From Leptodontidium sp. MPI-SDFR-AT-0119 (lineage: Eukaryota > Ascomycota > Leotiomycetes > Helotiales > Leptodontidiaceae): a stretch of DNA of 64,000 nt. The DNA lies in the NCBI GenBank assembly GCA_020726505.1, contig JAHLEZ010000018.1:434001-498000 (forward strand), written 5' to 3'. The notes under the pieces were generated by a model. The model was not told where the DNA came from. It did no database searches and saw only the letters and a program-made list of their open reading frames with translations. Each line of letters opens with the position of its first letter. Position 1 is the first letter of the stretch. This document shows, piece after piece, positions 12,311 through 24,800 of this stretch. A program made the translations under genes and the position numbers.

Positions 12311-12617
12311 CGCTTCACCTGATATGGTCCAGGTATTCCCATTTGCACAAATGTGCTGTTTAGAGGTTGTGGAAGCAAGCCAAGCCGGAATGGGGTTTGC
12401 AGCCGTAACAAACGGGCGCCTTTAGTCCTTTAGAACGAATGATTCGCTTTGGAGTTGGATCTTTGTCCTGCGACAACAATTCCTGAAAATCTGTTTATTT
12501 TTCTTGACACCCACAAATTCTTCACACGCTGATCTCTGCTGCAACCAAGACGGGGAACTCCTGGAGAAATATGCAGTACTTTCGGAATTGCTGTTCAGCC
12601 CGGATGATTTCCAAAAG

Positions 12618-14477
12618 ATGTGCCGGGCCTTCACCGAAAACCAAATCGAGCGCAAGAAACTCGCTGCAGCACATCGAAAGGCCAGTCGTGAACTCAACCT
12701 TTCTTCAACCAACAGTTCCAATCTTCTTCTGGTGTCGGCGTCTACGAGACAAGAGGGAATGATCGTCGAGTCCTGCCTAGCGATGAGCGATGCTCGTCGA
12801 ACTCTAAGGCAAAGGCTCTAATAGAATCCACGCTGTAGGAACTCTTTTGAAAGAACTCCACAATATTGATTGGGACGATGACTGTTACGAGAGCGACTTT
12901 TATCTCTCGATTCCAAAAGTCGGACAAGAAAGGCTGGTCTTTCAGATGTCTCTCGTCGAGCCTGTCGCTGGACGCTTAACCGATGCTGCTGTGAAGTTGT
13001 GTGTGCTTATTCTGTTTTCTGCGATTTGTACAGAGATTAGACAATCGTTCGATGGATTTGCCGACTTGGGGTAGCAGTTCTCCGTTTAATCTTGGGTATC
13101 ACACTTGCTATGATATTTTTACAAGTCATGGTCGGTTCTATTGCTGCCACAGCCGCAGGTTTGACAGCAAGTACTACAAGCTGGTTTCTTCAAACTTTCG
13201 CCTCACCGAAGCCTCCATCGAATGTCGATTTTTCCTCGACTCCGATCCACGAAGGTGTTTTCAAAGAGGCAGGAAGGGCTATCTATCTGTTAGAAGTTGC
13301 CGCAAACTTATCGATCGTTCCACAGCTACTGCAACAATCAAAATCCAGTGTTCTAAACGCCGCTGATATCATTGCTGGATCGTCGCTCGAAGACAAGGAT
13401 CTATTGGCAGCGGAGTACACCAGACTCTTTGGTGACACTGACGAATTGACTGAAGTCTCTCAAGACTGGAATTCTGGGGTCGATGTACTTGTCGCTGACT
13501 TTGAAACCCTCCTCTCGATGGCTCTGTCACAAGTTGGAGCTATTCGTACTCATGTTGATTTTCAAGATTCGATTTACGTCGTGGTCTCTCAACTCTGTAT
13601 TACCATGTGTCTCGACAATGCGATGCCAGTCTACTTTCACGAACACGAGTGCAAGCTTAGCGGGACATCGGCTGCAGCCACGATGGCAGGTGTGCTATGT
13701 CTTGATACTTCGATGACCATCCCAGACTTGGTCTGCTCTCCATTGCTGAAGCTTATGCCTGGCATAAAGCTCTATATGGACGAGGTTGCAGATTCTCGGG
13801 TCAATGCAGTTCAGAGACTCAGACAATTCTTGGAGGCATTGGATGGGCAGATGTGTGAGCTGATACGCGGCGCAGAGCGAGGGAAGGAATTGTGTAACAA
13901 AACAAAAGCCGGTTATCAGAAAATTCAAAGCATCAACTATGCTAATGACAACATTATTTAGAAGCAATTGGAAGTGATGGAAGCGAAGATATGGCAACCG
14001 AATTCCCTATTGGACCGGATCGGATTCTCATATGGATTGATCGAATCTCCAGTTGGGCTGCGGAGGGATCATATCAGTCTCAACCGAACGGTTATCCTCA
14101 ACGATGTTGCATTACAAATGTTTACTCAAGCAGATGATGTTTTGAACGCTTGGAAGAGGGATATCGAGGGTGTCCTTCGTAGTCTGCAAAACTTTGAGCC
14201 CTTGGCTGATAAGGGATGGCGGGGAGCATGGCAGGATATGCAAGATTGGGATGATTTGAGGGCAGACTTTGAAAAGTTGAGACCCTTAGTAACCGCTTTA
14301 GCTCGAGCCCAGACACGAATGACGGCAAAGATCAAAGATCGCGAGATGAGCTTTAACGAGGCCATGGAAGCATGCTTCGCGGAAGCCAAGCGTCCTGGGA
14401 GAAAAGTGAAATTCGATTGGGGAGCTTGCTATGACGAAAGAGAGCTACTCCTATGGGGGGGAGAGCTGGGAGCCTGA
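12618..14477 (+). CDS. Unknown multi-exon protein with hydrophobic segment(s); possibly decaying
   Basis: Not recognised. Three plus-strand pieces look coding. One is around 12504-12800 (FSPDDFQKMCRAFTENQIERK), with the only in-frame ATG at 12618. The second is 12808-12990 (NRIHAVGTLLKELHNIDWDDD). The third is 13041-14477. A good intron (12991-13040, 50 bp, GTGAAG..GATTAG) joins the second to the third. The third opens with a membrane-like stretch (GVAVLRLILGITLAMIFLQV) followed by a small-residue-rich helix and a long helical domain. A stop at 13959 interrupts the frame, but the same frame continues to 14477. An intron from 13894 or 13912 to 13974 (branch CTAAT at 13942) would remove it. The join between the first two pieces is unresolved, and a frameshifted pseudogene is possible. 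Confidence 0.45.
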
Positions 14478-14887
14478 GGTACGTGGCAGGATTTCGATGG
14501 TCGCAAGTGACAGCGGCCACCTTGAATAGTTAGTTTGGAAAGTTGTAGCAATGGCTGATGCTGCCTGCGATTCGAGAGGCTTCAGCCGATGCTCCTATTT
14601 AGCTCCCCAGAGGTTAACATGTGCATCTGAAAACGCATGAGGGATTCCGCGAATGCTAGGGCGCTGTCGAACAATAAATCGTAGCTGCCATAGGAGAACA
14701 GCTTCATGTGTCCCCACATGGAAAAAAAAGTGATCCTATACCAGCGAGGAGATACTCAAACTCGAGAATAATGGAGAACACATAGATGAGAGCTTCTTTG
14801 GCAAAAAACGATCCGTAACATACATGAATGATCAATCGTTGATACTTTCGTCCATTGATAGCACTTTCTGGCAGAGAATGATTTGTT

Positions 14888-14990
14888 TGTTACCTAACCG
14901 AGGCCTCGGCTGGGTGCCTGCAAACTACAAGAAGACCTCTTCTTCCACACTACATAGCCCGCTCTTATTATCGGAATAGCCCGAAACTCC
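14888..14990. repeat. Degenerate direct repeat, right copy
   Basis: Partner of 12205-12310, containing the 12-base palindrome CCGAGGCCTCGG and CTACATAGCCCGCTC. Together the two copies bracket the unknown gene. Confidence 0.45.
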
Positions 14991-15448
14991 ATAGGTATTC
15001 AATGCTAGGCACCGGGAGACTTTCCATTTCCAAATCGAGGGAAAAGTTCGATACTAAAGGGTGGAGTCTGGATAAAGAACTTGCATCCGTTTCTACAGCT
15101 CTTGTTCGTACTGTGCAAGAGTTCTTGTAGGTCTCTTTATGCGATGCAGATTAACTCTCTGGTTATTAAAAATAAAATATCTAATAAGTCTTCTCATATC
15201 ACTGATAGCGTTCTCGACCTTGACCCATATGTATATAGAAGACAACACACTTCTTCAAAACTCAAATACCTCATTACTCGTGGCTAAATATTCCCCTCTC
15301 CCCTTACAAGGGGCTTTGTAGGTTTAGCGTAGAGCCCAAAAACAAGCGAGAAACCGCACCCGTCAACCTCTGACTTCGGCTGTAAAAAATATAATCGTGA
15401 ATCACAACACCAAAAATCATAACTTCTTTAATTTGCAAAATGAAAGTT
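14991..15448. other. Intergenic region
   Basis: Nothing recognisable between the right repeat copy and the tRNA locus. Confidence 0.5.
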
Positions 15449-15541
15449 TTCCGGTACCGGGAATCGAACCCGGGGCTGCCCGGCTCTGCAGTCCATACGG
15501 ACTATGAAAGCGGGCTATGTTAACCCCTACACTATCTGTAT
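15449..15541 (-). tRNA. tRNA-Glu (anticodon UUC) with 21-nt intron; acceptor 5' strand does not pair, possible pseudogene
   Basis: Reading the minus strand, the D-arm region GTGTAGGGGTTAACAT, an anticodon stem GCCCG/CGGGC with loop CTTTCA-C (anticodon TTC) and a perfect T-arm CCGGG-TTCGATT-CCCGG are present. The intron occupies 15484-15504 at the canonical position after base 37 and folds into AGTCC-GTAT-GGACT. The 3' acceptor strand TACCGGA is intact, but the 5' strand reads ATACAGA and pairs poorly; TCCGGTA would be expected. The gene is therefore either disrupted at its very 5' end or a pseudogene. Confidence 0.75.
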
Positions 15542-17022
15542 TTTTGTTAGAATTGATGTTCTTCGAGTGGTAGTAACGGGAGATGCTTACACCGGACGTA
15601 TCAGATGATTGATGTACGAGAGAGCCGTTATTTCAATAAATATTACAGTCAAGAAAATAGCGCATTTGACTACCGACGATTTCCCAGGTCTGGATTGCAA
15701 GGAATGGTGTGTGCGATTTTTGGTTGGCGCGGGTAGGGTTGGGAGGGGTGGGGTAACCTCTCACCCACATCTTTACTTCGTTAGATCTCGTACCCACGAA
15801 AACATCCACAGAATATATGGTTGGGTGCAAGTTCCTTCATACGACAAACAGCCATGCTAGCCTTCTACCGGTTGCTCTTTGTTTACTACAGCCTTATGAA
15901 GTAGATTGTTTGGGCGAAACAGTTGGACTTCAAACCTCGGCTAGCCTGACTACAGTGATGATGGACACGGGCTTAACTGGGGGCCAGCCCCCGCCAAGTT
16001 GACTAGGAATTTGGCGAGCAGCCAGGAGCCTCTTGGCATTTATTTTTTATTTGATTTGATTTCTGACTCAAGACATTGGGATTAAGTCCTTGTAAATTTT
16101 ATGGACTTGTACGATAAGTTCCTACCCAACGTGTCTTTTACAAGCCTCTGGTTTCTGGCGTCTAATTGAGAATATTGATGCCCTGTCACACACTGTAGCG
16201 GGGTACCTTAAGAAACCTTAGAAGTAAACTTCGCAAGCACTGTAGCAGCAGGTGGGTGAATGGAAGTCAACAATGATAGATAATAGCGTCTCTTTTTGGC
16301 GGCATGCAGCTCAAGCAAGTTCACATTTAGGCGGCAAAACACGCACTCGCGACTACTACCGGCCCGTGGCTAAGGCTTCAATGAAGCATGTGAAAGATAT
16401 CAGGGGTTCTGTAGAGGTTTTGAGAGCAGCTAGTATTAAAATATGAGGTTTGTAGTTCCCGCCTACGCTAATCTCTCGTTTTCTGCGCTTTACACCTCCT
16501 CTCATCTTCCTTGTTCGTAAGTCAAGTGCAATGAAAGAAGTCAGGTTAGTCAATAACTCTACCTGGCTTCAAACTTGGCTTCCAACCCCCACCACTACGC
16601 TACAGCATCTCCCAAGATACATCCTCTTCGGACTAATTACCAAGCCAAGGTTGCAATCACGGCATGTATCACTCCTATTTCATGATTCCAATCCGACAAC
16701 TATTAATCTTGGATCGCTAAGCATGAGAGCCAGTTCCTCTTGACCGACTACCTGCTATATTATCAACACTCTACTTATCTTTGATTTCCAACAGGGCACC
16801 CTGTTGCACTACTGCCACGCACTTAGTGAACCACGAGCAACATGGCAACCGCCGACGTAATTACTATTTCGCCCATTCATAGGCTTCAGGTTCCTCTAAG
16901 CTGGCGTGACATGGAATTGTTCAACACCTTGTAAGTCTAGGACTTCACTTTCTCTATTGACGGTGAGCCATAATAACCATACGTCCCTCATATAAGGTAC
17001 AATGAACCCCCAAGTACCTTAT
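15542..17022. other. Intergenic region
   Basis: About 1.5 kb with short open frames only. A small GC hairpin (GGGGGC..GCCCCC) lies near 15979. No gene is supported. Confidence 0.5.
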
Positions 17023-18138
17023 TCAAACCAGACATAATGCGGAAAGGTATGCGATTGCATGTTCTTTTTCCTCAAGCCCATATTCTCGGAAGAGTCCAAA
17101 CAGCCTTGCAACTTCGATTGAACGCCGATCATCTTTCGAGATATGGCCAGTCACCTGGTAGAAAGTTTTCCAAAATAATTCCCGGAGGCTATTATGGTTG
17201 GGGTGGAAGTGCCAATTAGTTCTGGTCTGGATCCCAAGGACGACCTCCATACTCGCAAGGGACACGCCGAACGGGGCAATCATAGCGTCAGCCCAATCGA
17301 CGATGCCTATAAGAAGACAATTAGTCTTCATCTCCCTAGGCAACGCTCCAAAGAACACCGAAGTGGGGGAAATAGGAAAATCCCGCATAGAAAATTACCT
17401 GTGATATGACCGGTGGCCTCATCTACATGAATATTGTTTTCTAAGAGATCATCATGCTGGAGCACCATGGGATAGCTGGACCGGAAGAGCCGTGGAAGCT
17501 CTTTGCGAACATAGCCTAGCTTTGCTTGAAGTTGGGCGGGCAGGTGTGGAGAGACTTCATTTAAGATCTTGGAGTACTCGTCAAGTAAGCCTTGAGGGGG
17601 CTCCAAAGTATGAGCGGGTTTATTGATCCACGCCGAAGCAAAGAACCTATACGAGTCTATTGTCAACAAAACATACAGTATAAACAACCATAGATGTGGC
17701 ATCAGACCTTGCAAAGTCTTGCACAGTTTGCTGCAAACGTTGTTCCATTGTAGGGGCAGGAGAGAAGAACTGACTCCTGACTCGACAGAAAGCTGTTCCG
17801 GGGACAAGATTTGCCACGTATACATGAACTGGCCCAAACATGCCTTGGGACTCGCATTCGGGGACAAAATCTCCGTAAAGTTGTATTGCAATCTCAATTT
17901 GTCTTATAGGTAACCGGGAACGCCGAAACTGGACGACCTGAGCCGCCTCGTCTCCAGACACAGTATAGCTGCTCCCACCTTGCACGGGTGTGGCAGAGAC
18001 AGGACAGCCGAGAAGGTTGGCCGCAAATTGATCTACTTCGTCCCTCGCAAGCCCATGCTCGTTGAAGAACTTGGCGATCTGGTAGGCTGAGAGTGCATCA
18101 TAAGCGTCTGGCTTTGCTGCATAACTAGAGACATCCAT
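17023..18138 (-). CDS. APH-fold (aminoglycoside phosphotransferase/choline kinase-like) small-molecule kinase
   Basis: Three exons (minus): 18138-17708, 17646-17399 and 17306-17023, giving 320 aa. Introns of 61 bp (17647-17707) and 92 bp (17307-17398) have GTCTGA/GTAATT donors and ATAG acceptors, and both junctions restore family sequence. The kinase catalytic loop is LQHDDLLENNIHVD (H208, D210, N215), followed by the metal-binding IVDWADA (D230), as in Pfam APH proteins. The N-lobe is divergent (GGSSYTVSGDE, perhaps the nucleotide loop; VQFR possibly the lysine-strand counterpart). The large fungal APH family acts on diverse small molecules and its members are mostly uncharacterised. Resistance to an antibiotic should not be assumed. 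Confidence 0.85.
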
Positions 18139-20606
18139 AGCGACGAAAATGCGTTTGTTAGTGACAACGAAAACTAGACGTGGATGTAATTTGGCGAATA
18201 TACCCCTTGGAGTGGTTGCGGCTTGATCCCTATCAACGAAGACGCTGGGCTTGCGGTTAATCCGGTCCGTTCCGGTTCTTCATCATGTCTCATGTCCCCT
18301 GAATCTGCTCGGTCACACTACCCTCGGATTTGAGTATCCCATTCCAAGTTCCCAACCAACATCAAACCAACATCAAAACCTTCCAGAAATCCATTCTCAA
18401 CCCCCCCTCTCCAGTCGGCTATTTCTTGACCTGGACCCGGGTACCTGAATTAATATCAAATCCGCACATCCCATATTAGACCAGCCATGCAGTCCATCTA
18501 TCTGTCTCATAGGCAGGAAGGGTAGGTAGGTAGGAAGGACATATACCCAGTCCGTTGTGATGTTTCATGATTTTAGGCCACGGGTAGGTGTGTAAGAATG
18601 CATATCTTCACTTTTATTGGTGTGGCCTTGTTTCGTTTCGTTTCATTCCCACTCCCTGCATATCATACCGGGAAACTCGGGGATGCAAGAGCTAAAAGGG
18701 GATTCCCGTTTGGAAGTCGGCGAGCAGTGAACAGCGAACACATACCTAGCTAAAAGAAGAAGAAAGTAATGCAAAAAAAGAAACTAATAAAAGGAACTAA
18801 TGAGAGAATTATGTTCGAAGTAAGTAATCGATCGACCGATGGATGCAAGATCCAAAAGGAGGCACCGGTATTTGGAATTTGGAATAGGACAAAAAGACAG
18901 GTGGGTGGTACAAATATAGGTACTGTATGTTTAGTTCTTGACATAGGTATATGGACGGACGGACGTACGTATGTATTCTGACGAGTGAGAGGGGGCCTTT
19001 CTGAGGGTTTTGCAGGTTGGGCTTACGCGCCTCAGCGTCTACCGTCTAAATATACCTCCCTATCCACACATCACATCATCTCATCCCATCTCATCTCACC
19101 ACGCAGAAAAATAGCTGGGTGGGTATACGCCGATGCAAGCAAGTGGGTGAGTGAGTGGAGTGATGCAGAGAATTATTTAGGGGTCTTAGCTAAGGCTTGT
19201 TATTATTGGTTGGTTGATAGACAACTTGGTAGGCATGAAGAAAAGACAAGAAAAAAGAAATGTGCTTCTGGAAAGAATCCTTCCCCCCGTCCCGCCTCCC
19301 GGGGGAGGTGCTAATGCAAGGATAACAGGCTGAATTCTCGCAAGACAGGCCGGGAAGTTCGAGGCGTGAGGTTCGGTCCCCAGTGGTATGGTAGTGATCA
19401 TGGATGGAAGGATGGTACGGCGAGGAGAGGAGAGGAGAGGTCGGCATGAGCTGGGCTGGGATGGGCTGGGATTCCCCGGAATAGGTGGGGGAGTGTGGGC
19501 AAAGTTGGTAAGGAGTGATGCCGACCGAAATCTCACCTCAGGAGATGGATGGACGGGAGAAGAAGGTTACGCTTACCCACGCCGCACCGCACTCCGTACT
19601 GTACTGGATCGAATGCTGTCACTCTCCGTAAAGAGCAGGAGTTGACTTAAAGGTAGGTTATTATTGTACCACTGTATTATGGTATTATTGTGTTATTGTA
19701 TTATTGTATGAGAGGAGAAGCAGGAGAAGCAGCAGAAGCAGGAGGTCTGTCTTGCAGCGGAAGCACCACTGGCAATGCTTAATGCGGTCCAGCTCTGCTT
19801 GGCAGGTCTCAGGCCGTGCTGGCTGCCACAGTGTCACTTGCTTCTATCTGTGCGGTGCTAGCGTGGCCCTTCCTGCGGATCAGATAGCTGCAGTCAGAAG
19901 TCAAATTTCTTGACCACTGGAGAGGATGGAGAGAAATGCGGGAGAAGAAGAGATGCCGCTGATACCGAGCGGGTCGGCACACAGATGGGGAATAGGAAGG
20001 AAGGGGAGGAAGAAGTTAGTGGGAGAATAGAGGAGAATAGAATAGAATAGAATGCGGCAGACAGGACGAAGCTTGGTTTGGCTGAAGGACGGGCGAGGCA
20101 GTGGTGAGGATGGTCAACCATGGGAGGTATATACTGGTTGTTGTGTTGGCTACTGGGTACTTGGGTTGAGGAAGATGGCTGGCTAATAGGTAATTAAGGG
20201 CGAAGGGAAGTTAATGTACCAAATTATAGCAGATCATAACTATATAGTAACAGTACTTTGTATGAAGAGTAATCAAGGGCCAATAGACTACTGGAGAGTG
20301 TCAAGCAGAAAAAAATATGCGACGAAAGCGAGATGGGAGACGGTGATGCAGTCAGTGTTGATGCAGTCCAGACCGCACCAACAGACCAGCTCGCCTGAGA
20401 AAAGAAGCATAATCTGCGTTGCGGTAAGGCTGGAGGCTTGCCAAGACTTTCCACCGCTACGCTGCTTATCGACAAGGGCGGGCGGGCTAGCGATAGCGGG
20501 CGGTATTTGCTCTTTCTTCGGCCTCCGCTGGCTGGCTGCACTGCGCTCTGTGCCCTCCCTCACTCACTTCACTCTACACTCTTCGTCCTCCTCCTCCTCC
20601 CCTCTC
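18139..20606. other. Long low-complexity intergenic region upstream of the bZIP gene
   Basis: About 2.5 kb rich in short tandem motifs: GTAGGTAGGTAGG near 18520, GGAGAGGAGAGG near 19425, TATTATTGT units near 19680 and AATAGAATAGAATAG near 20035. No gene is supported. Open frames on both strands come from the simple-sequence bias. Confidence 0.5.
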
Positions 20607-20756
20607 CTTATAAGCATCATCCAACCCCGGCCAGGCAAGTATAAACTTTGGACAAGCACCTCATTCTCTTCTTCCGCCCCAGACCCGAAGTTAATCAACC
20701 CACCCAGCTCCATCCCAGTCCTCCCCATCCCGTCTCCCACCCAGAGCTTTATAAGC
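20607..20756 (+). promoter_or_regulatory. Probable core promoter of the bZIP gene
   Basis: Two copies of TTATAAGCA(T/C)CA lie at 20608 and 20749 in C/T-rich DNA, roughly 245 and 105 bases before the ATG. Their TATA-like form and the following pyrimidine tracts fit a fungal promoter. No transcript data are available. Confidence 0.4.
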
Positions 20757-20853
20757 ACCAGCATCTGCACTCTAAAGTCTTTCCAAAGACACCGACCGAC
20801 ATCTGTCTACATCCCATCTACCTCCACCGCAGACTGCAATATATACACAGACA

Positions 20854-21835
20854 ATGGACTATCCGTACTTCACCACCGCCGCTCCCCAGCCATACCAGTT
20901 CCTCGACCTTCCTCCGACTCCCGCGCATACCGGTTCCGCCAATTCAGACCACTACAGCAACTCTCCCCCCGTGCGTACCCAAAACCAATTTCATAAAGCC
21001 CAGTCCTACTCGCAGCCCTTCCTGACTCCCAAACAGGATGCATTCGAGTACCAGACTTTCGATGCCTTCAATCAGCATTACAACAATGGCATGCAGCCAG
21101 TCAAACCCCCCACCCCAGTCTCCCAACACAAGGGTTCAATCAGCAATGGCGTCAACCACAACTACGAGATGAGCAATGGAGGGGATGCCAATGACGATGC
21201 CAATAGACGGGGAAGCAATAGCGATGATGATGATAATATGACTCCCGCGCAGTCCCGCCGCAAAGCCCAGAATCGAGCAGCGTACGTGACCCCTCCAAAA
21301 TACTCCACCTCCAACACTGACCCCGCATAGACAACGAGCCTTCCGCGAACGCAAAGAACGCCATGTCAAAGACCTCGAAGCCAAACTTGCCGCTCTCGAA
21401 AAGAACTCCGCCAATGTCGCTGAGGAAAACGAAAGGCTCAAGTTACAACTACAAAAAGCTGCGACGGAAAACGAGATCCTGAAAGCGACATCTGCGCATC
21501 CTCGCGGGGGTTCTGAACCTTTACCCAATGCCGGCCCGATGCGATATTCCCCTACCGATTTCTACACCGAGGTTCTATATGCGCACGATAACAAGACACC
21601 AAGTCACAGGATCGTTACAAGTGATAGCGGGGAAAGACTGCTAGCGGCGGGGGCTACCTGGGACTATATTATCAAGCACCCTCTGTATATCAGAGGGCTA
21701 GTTGATATTGGCGATATCAGTGACAGACTGAAGAAAGTTGCCAAGTGCGATGGGCAAGGCCCAGTATTCGAAGAGAGAGCCATTCTCGATGCGATCGAGA
21801 GCAGTGTTGCGAGCGGTAGTGATGAGCTACTATGA
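20854..21835 (+). CDS. bZIP transcription factor, Yap/AP-1-like
   Basis: DNA-binding regulator of 310 aa. Exon 1 is 20854-21281, the intron 21282-21330 (49 bp, GTACGT..ATAG) and exon 2 21331-21835. The junction lies inside the basic region, which becomes QNRAAQRAFRERKERHVKDLE, the hallmark of fungal Yap/Pap1 proteins (Q in place of the usual first Asn-partner residues). It is followed by a leucine zipper (LEAKLAALEKNSANVAEENERL). The N-terminus is Pro/Gln/Asn/Tyr-rich and the stretch before the basic domain is acidic (NSDDDDN). The C-terminal domain (TPSHRIVTSDSGERLLAAGATWDYIIKHP) lacks the Cys-rich oxidative-stress motifs of Yap1 itself. It is thus closer to the short Yap3/FCR3/RsmA-type factors, an assignment from memory of the family rather than a search. 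Confidence 0.88.
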
Positions 21836-24800
21836 TGTACTGTTACGTTTGGATGATATGAGGCATGACTGACTGGCGGATACCATGGTGTTTTTGGACG
21901 GCGAGAAAAATATGGGAAAGGTCATTCTCGGGCATAGGTGTTTGGGATTCTCATTTGTTTCTTCGTGGAGTTGCTTTCATACATCTAGTTGGATTTGGTT
22001 GCTTTGCAATGTATTGTTTATGACAGTATTCATGGGCCATTCAAGTGCTTCCAGAGGCTTAGTTGCCTAATTGTTCATTTCAGTTGGTCAGACATCTGAA
22101 GCTTACCCCCATCTTCAAGAAGACGTTGGACTGGGCGTGCCCCGATACAACGTTGCTGAAAATCTCCGATTATTGGACGCCACGTTCTTCAATGTCCCCG
22201 GTCTCTCTTTTCACAGGGGGTGCGCTGGGAAAAGCTCATATGACAGGCAGAGGTCAAAACGATTCGTTGTTCGTCTCCAAAGAATCTCTCAAGCTGGCAT
22301 ACGAACAAATCATGTGTCCGCATTTCCTCAGTGCGTCTTACCCCAGAACAGACGGGCAAGCGCAAGTACAATCAAGCATCTATATCTCCCCATGTCCCTA
22401 CCATGTCATGTAATACCACCCTCAGCAACGCAATAATACCGAATCTCCGGTTCTTGAAACCCAGGCTGGCGTTCTGCTGAGGTAGGTAGTATTGAAACTT
22501 AGGAGAATTAAGGCTGCAGCTAGGACTAGGACACGATCCTCCGTTCCCCTGCCTTGAGTTGCAACGGTGTGGGATGGGCTTGACTGTATTGGGCTTCTTT
22601 GGATTGGATTGGGTTGTGCTGGATGTCCCGGGATTCCCCAATAATACGCCATACACATACATGCCTTACACGCATGCTGCGAACTACATGCAACTGTGCG
22701 GCCAAACACAGTGATCCCACCAACATCATCAGCACGCACGCAGGCACACACATACGCAACCCATCCATCGCATCCCGTTAATAGCTTCACACACTCACGT
22801 GCGGCTGTCGCCATCCCTTCCCTTTCCTTCCCGTCCTTCCTCTCGTTCCGGATCGGAAGACCAACCTCCGCCGGGCACCTCATCAGGTCGGCGACGACCT
22901 ATTCTTTTCTACACCTCTCAACCTCTAAAAAGTCGAGTTACCAAACTTCTACAGTACATACGCAAACAGCCCTTGTTCATGCCATACTTCACACGTGCAT
23001 GTTGACATCTCCCTTGTCTGCTACAGTACTAGGCGGGCAATCTCCCTTCCTTTCCCCACGCAGTTGAGCTCGATATTACTGTACCTACCATACCACCGTA
23101 CCCACCCACCTACCTCCCGCCGCAACTACTGCAGTACAGTACCACCCATCCAACAGGACAAGCCAACATACGGCCTGAGCACAAACAACGACGTGGCGTT
23201 TCCCGGAAAACTTTATTTATATCTCCTTGCTTGCCTGCCTGCCTGCCTGCCTGCCGTCTACCGCGTATCCTAGCCTATCTGGATTTGAGTGAAGTGGATG
23301 GACTGTCTGCACCGCTGCGGCTCCTAGTCCTCTGCCTTCGGAAACGTCTCTTTCCGGGCAGGAGAGAATCTGTCTCTTGTGTTTCATTGGCTGGATTGTG
23401 AGATCTTACCGTTATTTTTCAATCTCTTGGACTTTGCTGGTGAGGATTGGATTGGGGATTGTTAGAAACTGGTAGGTACGGGGGGCTCGGGAGTTGGTAT
23501 TCGGGCCTTTTTTTATTTTGGGGAGGCCAAGATAGCCGTTCGTTTCGTTTCGTTCGTTTCGTACTCTAAGGGGAAGGAAGGGATAGGACTGGAGTGGAGA
23601 GGAGAGGAGAAGGGAAGTTCGGTAGGTAGGTAGGGTAGGTACCGTACCTGAGGTGAGTGTTGTTTGGTTGAGGAGCGAGGAGGCTAGCTTCAGTTTCACT
23701 TTCCCCAGCCAGCTAATTATGGTTCTGGGGCTAGGCTTTCTCCTTTTTTTTTTTTTGGTTTTTTTTGCCCTTTCCGCTCGCTCCTGTTCCTGTTTCTCCT
23801 TATTCCGAGCTTAGCTTCTCGAAGAAATCCTATTATATCGTAATATGTTAATTCAATCCCTACATTCCCTTCCATTCCCTTCCCCGCGTTTCAAAAAGCT
23901 TGCGGCTGCTCTGCTATACTCTACTATGCTATACTGCGCTCTATTTATTGCGGGGGGGTTTAGGAAGAGGTGCTATAGTTGGAGATACTATACCTACCGA
24001 GGATGAATGGATGCGAGTAAGGTAAGCCTTCGTTTCTTTCTCTTTGCGGATGTCAGGGATATGTCACTTCCCGGTTCGCCCGCGTTTCAGGTTGTGCATG
24101 ATGTGTATGTGTATATGGTGGGTATGTATAGGTACATCGCTTAAGTACTTAGGTGTCTGTTATATGTATGTGCTATGTGTTGTACGGTCTATAAGGTCTG
24201 TTGTATGTAATATTACCGCAAGTACTGCATGTACCTTCTTCACGTACTGATACTAGTACTAGTACTGCTACGGTACCTCCGCATCTCAATTCATGTCGTT
24301 TCAAATTCAATTTTTTCTTTGGCTTGGCTAAGATGAGATGAATCACGCTTTCCGTATTCCGTCGTGCTTCGAGCCTCGATCTTTTTCTTTATCTCTACTT
24401 CTCCTTTCCATTTCCAAGTTTGCTTTTAAGGTTCTCGATTCATAAATCCTATTCCTTTTATGCAATATCTCCTATTTTCCTCTTCCGTCCTAGTCACAGT
24501 CCCAAGCTCATCCCGAATTACAACCCTCCTGCCCGCCTCCGCATTTCTGCTTTCCCCATCCAGCACTTCCTCGCGCACTTAATTTAGTCCCGGCACCAAT
24601 TATACCTCTTCCTCTCTCCCAACCTCCCTGGCTAGGTACTCATCTCTCTATCCCGTTTCTCATTCTGTATGTACTGCCAACAAGGCAGCCGTTCATGCAC
24701 CTTCCTGCTATCAATACTGCACGATGCAACGCAATAATAACCCGGTGCCTGCCCTCCCCTGTGCTGCTCTACCCGACGTCTCGATGAACTGCGATGCACT

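Noticed and set aside
20214..20996. 260-codon plus-strand frame overlapping the bZIP start
   Set aside because: It is Ser/Pro/His-rich from C/T-rich promoter DNA and shares the bZIP exon in another frame. No ortholog-like texture.
22063..22883. Several overlapping frames of 60-150 codons on both strands
   Set aside because: All frames are open together because of composition, and none shows a motif, intron signals or plausible protein texture.
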